A DNA stretch of 64,000 nt from Flavobacteriaceae bacterium (GCA_947457615.1 CANGWK010000004.1:62001-126000), one strand, 5' to 3'; numbered from the stretch's first letter, positions 51,561-59,580 are shown. Made by a program: numbers and translations. The notes: a model not told the origin generated them from the sequence alone.

Positions 51561-51743
51561 AAAAAAGAAATCCAAATAAAACATTTTCAAGTAAGGTTGA
51601 TTGTTTTATTCGGATTTCTTTTTATTCTTAACCAAGGTAGGATTGATTTCGTACTTCCCAACAAAGCTCCGCTTTGAAAAAAGAAAATCCCAAACTAAAT
51701 CAATTCAAGAAAGCTTGATTATTTAGTTTGGAATTTCCTTTTT
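51561..51743. repeat. Long hairpin units B and C with tRNA-end-like spacer
   Basis: Unit B (51561-51626) and unit C (51677-51743) are long stems like unit A, each opening with AAAAAAGAAA and closing with TTTCTTTTT or TTTCCTTTTT. The spacer after B (ACCAAGGTAGGATTGATTTC) resembles the tRNA-Leu 3' end found after C (ACCACGGTGGGAACTGAACC). CCCAACAAAGCT precedes B and C. The array seems to be tandem copies of a tRNA 3' flank. Confidence 0.7.
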
Positions 51744-51762
51744 ATTCGTGACCACGGTGGGA
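51744..51762. repeat. Left attachment site of the tRNA-Leu element
   Basis: ATTCGTGACCACGGTGGGA is identical to 59342-59360 inside and next to tRNA-Leu(GAG). After two mismatches TGAACCC also matches. This is a fragment of the tRNA 3' end, as left by integration. Confidence 0.85.
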
Positions 51763-51912
51763 ACTGAACCCGTGTATTTTGTTGTTTTTAAAAATATCTA
51801 AAAACCATATAAATAAAGGCTTTAAGAGAATTTACTAAAAAAATAGAAACGATTAAATACATTAAAACACACTTTTCGTTAACTAACGGTTAACTAGATT
51901 AAAATTTTTGTT

Positions 51913-51920
51913 TATCTTTG
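51913..51920 (+). promoter_or_regulatory. -7 promoter box of the integrase gene
   Basis: TATCTTTG, 22 bases before the ATG at 51943. Confidence 0.5.
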
Positions 51921-51942
51921 AAATGTTCAAAAAGCAAAAATT

Positions 51943-53250
51943 ATGGCAACTTCAAAATGTTTACTTCAAAGTAAAAGCGATAACGCAAATATTTATATTC
52001 AATTTTCGATAAACAGAAAACAAGTTTATAAAAGAAAAACAGGTTTTGTAATTAATTCAAAAGATTGGAGCGAAACCAACTCGCAACCAATACAAAAAAA
52101 CACAGAATTAAAAGCGATAAAATCTAAACTAGATAAATTAATCAATTTTATAAACGATGCTTATAATGAATCGGTAAGTTTTGGCGAAACCATTACAGGC
52201 GATTGGTTACAACTTCAAATTGATTTATTCAATAATAAAGTACAGGTTATTGAATTAGACGTATTGACTAACTACATTCAAAAATATATTGACGAAGCAC
52301 CCTATAAACGTAATGCAAAAAGCGGAACGGGTTTAAGTGCTGGTAGAACCCAAAATTTAAAGCTATTTAAAAATACTATTTTACGCTTCGAAGTTGAGGT
52401 TTTGAAAGGTAAAAGCGTTTTGATTAAAAATGTTAATTTGAAATTTGCCGAAGACTACAAAAGCTGGTTGTTTAATCAAAAGTATTCAATAAATTATATC
52501 GGTAAAAACATTGACAACTTGAAAACCATTTGTTTAGATGCTTATAAAAATGATATTGAAATCTCAACACAATTAAAAAATATTAAGTCAATTTCAGAGA
52601 ATAAAGCACCCGAACAAATTATTTATTTAAGTGAAGACGAACAGGAACAAATAAAAAACGCTCCTATAATTCGCGAGGCAATTATAAACGCTCGTAAATG
52701 GCTATTGCTTGGTTGTTTAATTGGGCAACGTGGAGGCGATTTGTTGAATATTACAGATAAAAATATAAAAGAGTTAAACGGAATTAAGATAATTGAACTA
52801 AAGCAACAAAAAACAGGTAAATTGGTTGCAATACCATTACTACCCGAAGCACTTGAAATAATCGAAAGCGGTTTACCTTATAAAATTTCATTAGCACGTT
52901 ATAACGAATATATTAAAGACGTTTGTCAAGAGGCTGGAATAAATGAATTGATAACAGGGCGAATAAAAGAAACAAGCCGAAACGCTACAACCATAGAAAC
53001 AAAACCAAAATATAAGTTTATTACTTCCCACGTTTCTAGGCGTTCGTTTGCTACTAATTTTTACGGACGTATTCCAACACCCGTATTAATGAATATAACG
53101 GCACACGGAACAGAAAAAATGTTTTTATCTTACATAGGGAAAACCACATACGATAACGCTTATCAAATGTTAGAATATTTTAGTAAGTTAGCACCAAAGG
53201 AAAAAACACCGCCACAAATGGAGGTTATACACAACACAGGCACTAAATAA
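51943..53250 (+). CDS. int: Tyrosine recombinase (integrase)
   Basis: The 435-residue protein has an arm-type N-terminal domain (ANIYIQFSINRKQVYKRKTGFVINSKDWSE), a SAM-like core-binding domain (about 105-215) and a catalytic domain with the Arg box GQRGGDLLNI, HVSRRSFATNFYGR (His, Arg) and the last residues near AHGTEKMFLSYIGKTTYD with the Tyr nucleophile. It should recombine the tRNA-Leu attachment sites. It is the first gene inside the left border. Confidence 0.95.
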   Translation: MATSKCLLQSKSDNANIYIQFSINRKQVYKRKTGFVINSKDWSETNSQPIQKNTELKAIKSKLDKLINFINDAYNESVSFGETITGDWLQLQIDLFNNKVQVIELDVLTNYIQKYIDEAPYKRNAKSGTGLSAGRTQNLKLFKNTILRFEVEVLKGKSVLIKNVNLKFAEDYKSWLFNQKYSINYIGKNIDNLKTICLDAYKNDIEISTQLKNIKSISENKAPEQIIYLSEDEQEQIKNAPIIREAIINARKWLLLGCLIGQRGGDLLNITDKNIKELNGIKIIELKQQKTGKLVAIPLLPEALEIIESGLPYKISLARYNEYIKDVCQEAGINELITGRIKETSRNATTIETKPKYKFITSHVSRRSFATNFYGRIPTPVLMNITAHGTEKMFLSYIGKTTYDNAYQMLEYFSKLAPKEKTPPQMEVIHNTGTK

Positions 53251-53263
53251 ATACTTTGTTCAA

Positions 53264-54205
53264 ATGGCTAATAATTACGAAAATGTAATTGAAATACTGA
53301 AAAAAATTGATTATTCAATTATTGATGACGAACTAAATAATTACTTTGAAAACCTAACAGAAAGTGAAGCAATTGATTTTTTAAAATGGTTTGAATTTGA
53401 TTTGTTAAGCAATTGGAAAATAAATAAAAAATTAAACTCACAACAAACCAATATTGTTACAAATAAATTATTTGCTGGACATAGAGAAAAATTTAATCAA
53501 AAAATTGATTGTTTAGAAAATTGGCTAAAAGACAAAAAAACAAATAAGCCAATTAATTTAAAAAGCGTCAAAATCACAATAAGTAATAATTTAACTTTTA
53601 CTCAATATAAGAATGATTATGTTTTATTGCTTGAAAACTATTTAAAGCAATACGTTGACAATACAGAACAAACATTTATTCAACAACAACTTTTTTGTTT
53701 TAATGAATTTTTATCGTTTGTTGTTAACGGGGCAATGACAAAAGCAAAAAAACAAATGTTGCTGGAGGACTTGGAACAATCTACAACATTAGAAAATTTA
53801 CAACAAAGTACAGAACAAAAAATTGAATTTTTAGAATACAAATTAAAAGACGTTTCAAATAATAAAACACCTCAACAATCACAACCAAAACCAATAAATA
53901 AAACTAAAGATTATAAAAATACTATTTGGTTCAAAACAGGAATTACATTAGCTACGGGCGAAGCATTTAATTTATATTATAAATATAAAGAAGACAAAGG
54001 ACATTTTACAAAATTATGTTTAGAACTTGGATTTGAAAAAAAATATCGTCCTTACTTTTCAGAAACAATAAACAATAACGATAGTGACAAAAATACATTT
54101 GCCAATAAAGATAAACTTCAAAAGTTACATAAATATTTAACAGAAAATCAATTGAATTTTGGAGCTGAATTTTTAAGAAAATACAATCAAATTGAACCCG
54201 AATAA
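53264..54205 (+). CDS. Element protein of unknown function
   Basis: The 313-residue protein lies 14 bases after the integrase gene and is probably in its transcript. It is helical and Asn/Gln-rich, with a central spacer (KTPQQSQPKPINKTKDYKN) separating two domains. The C-terminal part (GEAFNLYYKYKEDKGHFTKLCLELGFEKKYRPYFSET) resembles regions found beside integrases in Bacteroidota elements, but no family could be named. Confidence 0.75.
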   Translation: MANNYENVIEILKKIDYSIIDDELNNYFENLTESEAIDFLKWFEFDLLSNWKINKKLNSQQTNIVTNKLFAGHREKFNQKIDCLENWLKDKKTNKPINLKSVKITISNNLTFTQYKNDYVLLLENYLKQYVDNTEQTFIQQQLFCFNEFLSFVVNGAMTKAKKQMLLEDLEQSTTLENLQQSTEQKIEFLEYKLKDVSNNKTPQQSQPKPINKTKDYKNTIWFKTGITLATGEAFNLYYKYKEDKGHFTKLCLELGFEKKYRPYFSETINNNDSDKNTFANKDKLQKLHKYLTENQLNFGAEFLRKYNQIEPE

Positions 54206-54304
54206 ATGCGGTACTAAAACGGTACTAAAACGGTACGGTACTGTAAAATAGTACCAAACATTTAGAAACACTTTTGCTCTTATTAATCTTATTATAAGAG
54301 CATT

Positions 54305-54571
54305 ATGAACACACAAATTTTTTTAAACGGCATTACACTACAACAATTAGCCGAAGCACTTGCACCTCTTTTACAACCTCAACAGGTTAAACAAACAGAA
54401 CCCGAAAACGACTTTGTTACACGGGAAGAAGTTTGTAAACTATTATCGTTCAATAAAACGACTTTATACAAACATACCAAAAGCGGTAAACTTTTGAGTT
54501 ATGGCATTGGCAATAGGGTTTTGTATAGTAGAAAACAAGTACTTGAAGCCGTTAAACCTATTAATCATTAA
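54305..54571 (+). CDS. Excisionase-like helix-turn-helix protein
   Basis: The 88-residue protein has the HTH_17 pattern FVTREEVCKLLSFNKTTLYKHTKSGKLLSYGIGNRVLYSRKQVLEAV, as in Bacteroidota excisionase and mobilisation accessory proteins. Its N-terminal half is hydrophobic and helical. Given its place between integrase and replication genes, it may control excision or the downstream operon. The next gene starts 5 bases later. Confidence 0.85.
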   Translation: MNTQIFLNGITLQQLAEALAPLLQPQQVKQTEPENDFVTREEVCKLLSFNKTTLYKHTKSGKLLSYGIGNRVLYSRKQVLEAVKPINH

Positions 54572-54576
54572 TTGTT

Positions 54577-55887
54577 ATGAGTTCAAATAAAAAACAGGCA
54601 AAAGGTTTAATCGATTTAAGCAACGCAATTGACAAAGCAATACAAAGCGAACCAAAAGAAGTATTAAAAGCTGGTTTTATACTTCCTACTAACTACGGAA
54701 CACCGCCCGACTATCAAAGTAGATTTAATTATTTTCAAACTGAATTTATACAATACAATTCAGATATACCAAAAGAACTAAAGGACGAATTTAATTTTCT
54801 TAAACAACTAATTAAACCCGAAAGTGAATACATAGAAACTAAACTTCAATATTATAAAATCGATGTTAACGAAGCAATACCACCACCACAGATAGCTTGG
54901 AGTTTATACAATACTAAAACAGATATTTTTAATGTTTTAGGAACACTTGGCAACTTTAGTTTGATTATTGGTAAAGCCAAAAGCCGAAAATCGTTTTTTA
55001 TAAATATTGCAGTTTCAACCGCATTAAGTAAAGATTTAATTCTAAAGCGATTTAAAAGCGATTTGCCACAGGAACAAAACCAAGTACTATACTTTGATAC
55101 CGAACAAAGTAAATATCACGTTCAAATAGCATTAAAGCGTATTTGTAAGCAAATTAATGTTGACGAACCACATAATTTGCACGTTTATCATTTAAGAAGT
55201 TTAACACCCTTTGAACGATTAGAAGCTATTGAACATTTGATTTATAACAATGATAAAATAGGATTTGTAATTATTGACGGAATTAAGGATTTAGTCACTT
55301 CAATAAATGACGAAAGTGAAGCCACAATGATTGCAAGTAAATTGCTTAAATGGACTGAAGAACGAAATATTCATATCGTAACCGTATTGCACCAAAACAA
55401 AAGCGATAATAATGCGAGGGGACATATTGGAACGGAATTAATAAATAAAGCTGAAACGGTTTTATCTATTACGAAAGCTGAAAACGATAATAATATTTCA
55501 ATTGTAGAACCACAACAATGTAGGAATATTGAACCCGAAATTTTTGCCTTTGAAATTAACGAATTTGGACTTCCTGTAATAGCTGAAAATTTTGAGTTAA
55601 GAACAGAAACCAATAAAAATAAATTTGATATTACAGATTTAGAAGACTTTAAAAAATATCAATTATTAACGGAGGTTTTCAGTAAAGGCGAAAGTTTTAT
55701 GTATGGCAAATTAATAGAACAACTTCAAATTGCTTTTAAAAATCAATACTCTAAAAAGTTAGCCGACAATAGAACAAAGCTACTTATTACATACTGTTCA
55801 AATAACGGCTGGTTAATTCAATCCAAAGCAAAAGCACCTTACACACTTGGAGCATTTAACGAAGTAGAAAAACAAGTAAATTTTTAA
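54577..55887 (+). CDS. RepA-like AAA ATPase of the element
   Basis: The 436-residue protein has a RecA/RepA-like ATPase core: P-loop-like LIIGKAKSRKSFFINIAVSTAL near residue 126, Walker B IGFVIIDGIKDLV, and a sensor region HIVTVLHQNKSDNNARGHIGTELINKAE. The P-loop reads GKAKSRKS, lacking the usual Gly before Lys. Such proteins act as helicases or loaders in element replication. A C-terminal winged region from about 360 may bind DNA. It probably works with the primase-like protein downstream. Confidence 0.85.
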   Translation: MSSNKKQAKGLIDLSNAIDKAIQSEPKEVLKAGFILPTNYGTPPDYQSRFNYFQTEFIQYNSDIPKELKDEFNFLKQLIKPESEYIETKLQYYKIDVNEAIPPPQIAWSLYNTKTDIFNVLGTLGNFSLIIGKAKSRKSFFINIAVSTALSKDLILKRFKSDLPQEQNQVLYFDTEQSKYHVQIALKRICKQINVDEPHNLHVYHLRSLTPFERLEAIEHLIYNNDKIGFVIIDGIKDLVTSINDESEATMIASKLLKWTEERNIHIVTVLHQNKSDNNARGHIGTELINKAETVLSITKAENDNNISIVEPQQCRNIEPEIFAFEINEFGLPVIAENFELRTETNKNKFDITDLEDFKKYQLLTEVFSKGESFMYGKLIEQLQIAFKNQYSKKLADNRTKLLITYCSNNGWLIQSKAKAPYTLGAFNEVEKQVNF

Positions 55888-55891
55888 TTCA

Positions 55892-56004
55892 ATCGGTTTA
55901 CTATTCCTTAAATTTCAATTGTTATCGGTTTAGTTTAAGCGTATATATACGCTATTAAACTGATAAACCTTTGATATATGGTTTAGTAAACTAGTTTAAA
56001 CCTT
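55892..56004. other. Iteron-like box cluster, possible element origin
   Basis: The 120-base gap between the ATPase and primase-like genes contains repeated ATCGGTTTA (55892 and 55924), GGTTTAG at 55980, and inverted TAAACC boxes at about 55963, 55997 and 56003. A palindrome AGCGTATATATACGCT lies at 55938-55953. The cluster of direct and inverted boxes between two replication-type genes resembles an origin or operator. Confidence 0.5.
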
Positions 56005-56010
56005 AAACCT

Positions 56011-57021
56011 ATGAAACAATATAAATATAGTTTAGATAGAAGTAGTAAAAAGTTTATTTGTCCTAAATGCAATAAAAAAACCTTTGTTAAATACATTGAA
56101 ACTGAAACAGGGAACTACCTAAATGATACGTTCGGACGTTGTGACCGTGAAAGTAGTTGCAGTTATCAATGTACACCCAAGGGCGAATTTAAAAATAGTT
56201 TTGAAGTCGTAAATATTCCACCTAACGAACCAAGTTTTCACAATTACAATTTAGTTAGTCAAAGCGGTCGGAACTATAAACAAAATAATTTTGTTCAATT
56301 CCTTAAAACCATATTTTCAGAAACTGAAGTAAAAAAAGCAATATTAAAATACTTAATAGGAACTTCAAAACATTGGAACGGTGCAAATATATTTTGGCAA
56401 ATTGATAATAATGAGAATGTAAGGCACGGCAAAATAATGTTGGTTAATTCTGAAACAGGAAAACGAATAAAAGATAATAACGGCAAAGGTTTAATTAATA
56501 GTGTGCGAAGTGTTTTGAAATTAAAAAACTTCAATCTTAATCAATGTTTATTCGGTTTACACCTTATTAATGAAACAAACCAAAAGACCATTGCATTAGT
56601 TGAGGGCGAAAAAACAGCCGTTATAATGAGTGTTTTTAAACCTCAATACACTTGGTTAGCAACAGGAGGGAAACACGGCTTAAAATACGAATTTTTACAA
56701 CCTATAAAGCAGTATAAAATTATAGCGTTCCCCGACAAAAGCGAGTATTCTGATTGGTTGCAAAAGTCAATTGAATTAAACGGCTTCGGATTTAATATTG
56801 TTGTTAGTGATTGGCTGGAACAAACGGACTACGAATATGGAACAGATTTAGCCGATGTTTATATAAATGAAATAAAAGAAGCTAAAAAAGTTGAGGTAAT
56901 TTATTCAGAAACCGAACAAGTAATTTACAGAATAGAACAACACACGCCCGAAATTTGGGAACTTATTAAAACATTTGATTTAGTAGATACTAACGGAACA
57001 GAAATTAAAAAAGTAATATAA
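56011..57021 (+). CDS. Toprim/primase-like protein with zinc-binding N-terminus
   Basis: The 336-residue protein starts with a zinc-ribbon-like CPKCNKKTF ... CDRESSC (residues about 17-50), followed by a region like DUF6371/PG0870-type primase relatives. ALVEGEKTAVIMS near 205 and IIAFPDKSEYSDWLQ resemble toprim motifs (Glu and DxD-like). It likely primes or assists replication of the element. The full catalytic set could not be confirmed by eye. Confidence 0.75.
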   Translation: MKQYKYSLDRSSKKFICPKCNKKTFVKYIETETGNYLNDTFGRCDRESSCSYQCTPKGEFKNSFEVVNIPPNEPSFHNYNLVSQSGRNYKQNNFVQFLKTIFSETEVKKAILKYLIGTSKHWNGANIFWQIDNNENVRHGKIMLVNSETGKRIKDNNGKGLINSVRSVLKLKNFNLNQCLFGLHLINETNQKTIALVEGEKTAVIMSVFKPQYTWLATGGKHGLKYEFLQPIKQYKIIAFPDKSEYSDWLQKSIELNGFGFNIVVSDWLEQTDYEYGTDLADVYINEIKEAKKVEVIYSETEQVIYRIEQHTPEIWELIKTFDLVDTNGTEIKKVI

Positions 57022-57027
57022 AATAAC

Positions 57028-57035
57028 TACATTTG
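57028..57035 (+). promoter_or_regulatory. -7 promoter box ahead of the structured region
   Basis: TACATTTG, 7 bases after the primase-like stop, points to transcription into 57073-57219. Confidence 0.45.
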
Positions 57036-57072
57036 TTAAATGAAATAAAAAAAATCACAACATATCGACAAA

Positions 57073-57219
57073 CTTATTCTTGCTAGCAAAACCGACCAAG
57101 TTTAAAATTTACACATTGAATAAGAATTGCACACGTCAAAGCGTGGGCTTTCTTATTATGTGTATGCGTTCTTGGTCGGACGTTGCTAGCAAATAAGAAA
57201 TGTCCCACGCTGGTTTTTT
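57073..57219 (+). ncRNA. Large nested palindrome, candidate structured RNA or origin
   Basis: TTGCTAGCAA and ACCGACCAAG pair with CTTGGTCGG and TTGCTAGCAA about 70 bases on. A second stem inside pairs ACACA...ATAAGAA with TTCTTAT...TGTGT. AGCGTGGG in the apex can pair with CCCACGCT at 57204-57211, just before a T run, as a pseudoknot or alternative terminator. No coding frame crosses it. It may be a ncRNA, a replication or transfer origin, or a small mobile palindrome. Confidence 0.5.
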
Positions 57220-57253
57220 TGTAGTTAATTATTTAATTTAAAAAAATGTAACA

Positions 57254-57943
57254 ATGAAAAAAAATTTGACAACTGAACAACTAGAAATGAGAGCGAAAAC
57301 AAACAAGAAAATACTAAAATTTGGTTGCCTACCAATTTTTATTTTATGTGTTTTTTTAATAGTCGTTTTTAATTTTACCGATGACAAAAAAGCAAGTTCA
57401 ATAAAGATTAATACTAATATTGATAGTATTGTTTCTGTAGTTAAAAAATCCAAAGATTTTGAAATTAAAGAAGTATATTATAATAAAAAAGATAGTTCTT
57501 TTAACATTGCTATAACTAATAAAGACAACGTAATTAAAGAGCACGACTATTCAATACTTTATTTTGATAATTTATTTCATTTAGATAAAATCGAAGAAAT
57601 TGAGGGTGTTTATTTGTATGAATATAAAAACGGTAAATCTTTTAAAAATGACGACTATAATGAATATCTAACTTGCGAAAGTAAAAATTTAGCAAATCGA
57701 ATTAAGAAATTTGAAGATACAGGTTTTGAATATAGTATAAAATCATATTTAGAAAAGAATGTAGACGATCCAACAGATTTAGAAATTACTAATAAAACTG
57801 TTCTAGGAGAAAATGCAAACGGAACATTTTCAGTTAGAGTTTCATTTCGTTCAAAAAATGCTTTTGGAACTTTAATTATGCACACTGTTACTTGCGATAT
57901 AGACAAAGAGGGTAACGGGAAAAACATTATATTTGATAATTAA
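57254..57943 (+). CDS. Membrane-anchored protein of unknown function
   Basis: The 229-residue protein has a cytoplasmic N-terminal stretch, a membrane helix at about 28-46 (LPIFILCVFLIVVFNF) and an external part of alternating charged and hydrophobic residues ending KEGNGKNIIFDN. The body looks like a mixed alpha/beta domain. No family is recognised. It lies 21 bases before the next secreted protein gene and shares its direction. Confidence 0.7.
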   Translation: MKKNLTTEQLEMRAKTNKKILKFGCLPIFILCVFLIVVFNFTDDKKASSIKINTNIDSIVSVVKKSKDFEIKEVYYNKKDSSFNIAITNKDNVIKEHDYSILYFDNLFHLDKIEEIEGVYLYEYKNGKSFKNDDYNEYLTCESKNLANRIKKFEDTGFEYSIKSYLEKNVDDPTDLEITNKTVLGENANGTFSVRVSFRSKNAFGTLIMHTVTCDIDKEGNGKNIIFDN

Positions 57944-57964
57944 TTAATTTAATAATTTAAAAAA

Positions 57965-58528
57965 GTGAAGATGAGAAAAATAGTATTAGGATTGTTGATG
58001 GTAATAAGTTTTTCAGCATACAGTCAAGAAACAGAATTTACTTTTAATAGTGAAAGAGGTATGTCTGATTTTATAGTTACAACGGTTGAAGGCAAAACTG
58101 CTCCCGAAATTTATAAAAAAATGATTCATTGGATAAAAGTAACTTACAAGAATCCAAACGAAGTTATACTCTCAACTATTGAAAATGAATATTTAAGGTT
58201 TGAGGGGGTATCGGACATATCAACATTTAAATGTAAGTATCAAATAGAAATATCAATAAGAGAGGGAAAATATAAATATGATTTAATTGGTTTTCAAGTT
58301 TATGTTGGACCAAATCAATTGGGAGTACCAGTTGGATGGAATGACTTTAAATCCATTAATTTTATTAAAAATAGTACAAAAGAAAGTTTAGAAAACATGT
58401 ACAAGAAAGATGGAACTTATAGAGCTTGGTGTAAGTATACCCCCGAAATACCAACATATTTTAATAATCTAAACAAATCATTGTTTGAAAGCATAGTTTC
58501 AGCCGTAAAAAAAACAGATGGTTGGTAA
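57965..58528 (+). CDS. Secreted DUF4468-like protein
   Basis: The 187-residue protein has a signal peptide (IVLGLLMVISFSAYSQ). The following region (SDFIVTTVEGKTAPEIYKKMIHWIKVTY ... EYLRFEGVSDISTFKCKYQIEISIREGKYKYDLIGFQV) fits the pattern of DUF4468-type secreted proteins. It is cargo of the element and ends in an AGAGCAAC-type terminator. Confidence 0.7.
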   Translation: MKMRKIVLGLLMVISFSAYSQETEFTFNSERGMSDFIVTTVEGKTAPEIYKKMIHWIKVTYKNPNEVILSTIENEYLRFEGVSDISTFKCKYQIEISIREGKYKYDLIGFQVYVGPNQLGVPVGWNDFKSINFIKNSTKESLENMYKKDGTYRAWCKYTPEIPTYFNNLNKSLFESIVSAVKKTDGW

Positions 58529-58545
58529 GAAAACTAATTAAAATA

Positions 58546-58573
58546 AAAAGAGCAACTTTAATCGGTTGCTCTT
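58546..58573 (+). terminator. AGAGCAAC-type terminator, copy 3
   Basis: AAAAAGAGCAAC and GTTGCTCTTTTTTTT with a TTTAATCG loop; the stem matches copies at 48710 and 50611. Confidence 0.85.
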
Positions 58574-58669
58574 TTTTTTGTTCAAATAGCAAGACCACAG
58601 GCAAAGCGGTAATGATTAAACAAATATAACTATAATTTTTAGCTATTAAAAATATTTATTACATTTGTT

Positions 58670-58677
58670 TTATCTAT
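58670..58677 (+). promoter_or_regulatory. -7 promoter box of the last two element genes
   Basis: TACATTTG, 19 bases before the ATG at 58697. Confidence 0.5.
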
Positions 58678-58696
58678 AATAGATTAATTTAGACAA

Positions 58697-58981
58697 ATGG
58701 CAAAAGGTATTAAAACAGGAGGGCGAACCGCTGGAGTAGTAAACAAGACAACTACAGAAATAAGGGAACATTTCCAAAATTTAGTTTCAAGTAATTTAGA
58801 GCAATTAAACGAAGACCTAAAAAGTTTAGAACCACTACAACGACTTAAAATGATTATTGAATTATCAAAATTTGTAGTTCCAACACTAAAAGCAACTGAA
58901 CTAACAACAAGTGAAGACAATGGCTTTAAACCTATTGAAGTCCGTTATATTACTTGGGGCGAAAATACTATTGAAATATGA
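58697..58981 (+). CDS. Small protein with a phage-like N-terminal motif
   Basis: The 94-residue protein begins MAKGIKTGGRTAGVVNKTT, a start often seen in small phage or terminase-associated proteins of Bacteroidota. The rest is helical. No function is shown. It overlaps the next gene by 4 bases (ATGA). Confidence 0.65.
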   Translation: MAKGIKTGGRTAGVVNKTTTEIREHFQNLVSSNLEQLNEDLKSLEPLQRLKMIIELSKFVVPTLKATELTTSEDNGFKPIEVRYITWGENTIEI

Positions 58982-59256
58982 TAGTAATTAACAACCCTAA
59001 AGACTTGTATAATTTGATTTTAAAAGATAATCTTAATGTTAAGCAAGTAAATACAATTTTAGAAAGTTTCTTAATTAAAAAATCATTTATTGTGTTTGAT
59101 GACTATAAACCTATTCAAATAGTCGAAATATTAAAAGAGTTTTTTTTAAAACATACAGGAACGGGCGAACAACCTATTTTTATTGATTTTCAAAAGAATG
59201 AATTAGACGTTAAAGATTTATTCAATAAAGAAAATAACTTAATTCAATTTGTATAA
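58978..59256 (+). CDS. Small element protein of unknown function
   Basis: The 92-residue protein (MIVINNPKDLYNLILKDNLN) is translationally coupled to the gene before it. It is acidic, with a hydrophobic patch (IVFDDYKPIQIVEILKEFFLK). No family was recognised. It is the last gene before the right border. Confidence 0.65.
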   Translation: MIVINNPKDLYNLILKDNLNVKQVNTILESFLIKKSFIVFDDYKPIQIVEILKEFFLKHTGTGEQPIFIDFQKNELDVKDLFNKENNLIQFV

Positions 59257-59341
59257 AAAAAAACACCCTAAAAAGAGCGTTTTTTAAAATGGTTAACTAA
59301 ATGTTAACTAAAACCTTTGTAAAACCTTATAAATAGGCTTA

Positions 59342-59360
59342 ATTCGTGACCACGGTGGGA
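59342..59360. repeat. Right attachment site within tRNA-Leu(GAG)
   Basis: ATTCGTGACCACGGTGGGA, identical to 51744-51762, spans the tRNA 3' end. Confidence 0.85.
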
Positions 59361-59429
59361 TTTGAACCCACACGCCCTTACGAGCACCACCCCCTCAAGA
59401 TGGCAAGTCTACCGTTTCTCCACGTGGCC
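59347..59429 (-). tRNA. tRNA-Leu(GAG)
   Basis: On the minus strand, GGCCACG pairs with CGTGGTC (7-bp acceptor stem), the anticodon loop is TTGAGGG with anticodon GAG, a long variable arm follows (class II), and the T-arm is GTGGGTTCAAATCCCAC. The discriminator is A; CCA is not encoded. The 3' end is the integration target of the element. Confidence 0.95.
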
Positions 59430-59469
59430 TGAAATAAAAAAAGTCAAGCTACTGCTCGACTTCTTTTTG

Positions 59470-59542
59470 TGACCCGACTGGGGCTCGAACCCAGGACCCC
59501 ATCATTAAAAGTGATGTGCTCTACCAACTGAGCTATCGAGTC
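59470..59542 (-). tRNA. tRNA-Lys(TTT), copy 1
   Basis: GACTCGATAGCTCAGTTGG starts the cloverleaf; the anticodon loop is ACTTTTAAT (TTT), the T-arm CTGGGTTCGAGCCCCAG, acceptor TCGGGTC. Identical to the copy at 59581. Confidence 0.95.
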
Positions 59543-59580
59543 ATTGCGTTCAAAATTTTGTTAGACTTAAGCCATTTTAG

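Larger units (their letters stand above)
51744..59360. mobile_element. Integrative element inserted at tRNA-Leu(GAG), about 7.6 kb
   Basis: The borders are two 19-bp direct repeats of the tRNA 3' end. The integrase lies just inside the left border, reading inward. Inside are an excisionase-like HTH protein, RepA-like ATPase, primase-like protein and cargo, all on the plus strand. No relaxase, coupling protein or capsid gene is seen, so it may be mobilised by another element or be a satellite. Codon use is even more A-rich than the neighbours (many CAA, AAA). Confidence 0.85.

Noticed and set aside
51437-51631. Track ORF of 64 residues
   Set aside because: It runs into the long hairpin repeat and shows no protein features; more likely spurious.
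57073-57219. Nested palindrome as an integron attC site or retron RNA
   Set aside because: No attC core (GTTRRRY/RYYYAAC) pair and no integron integrase or reverse transcriptase is present.
51744-59360. Element as a conjugative transposon
   Set aside because: No relaxase, coupling protein or transfer genes were seen; only integration and replication-type genes.
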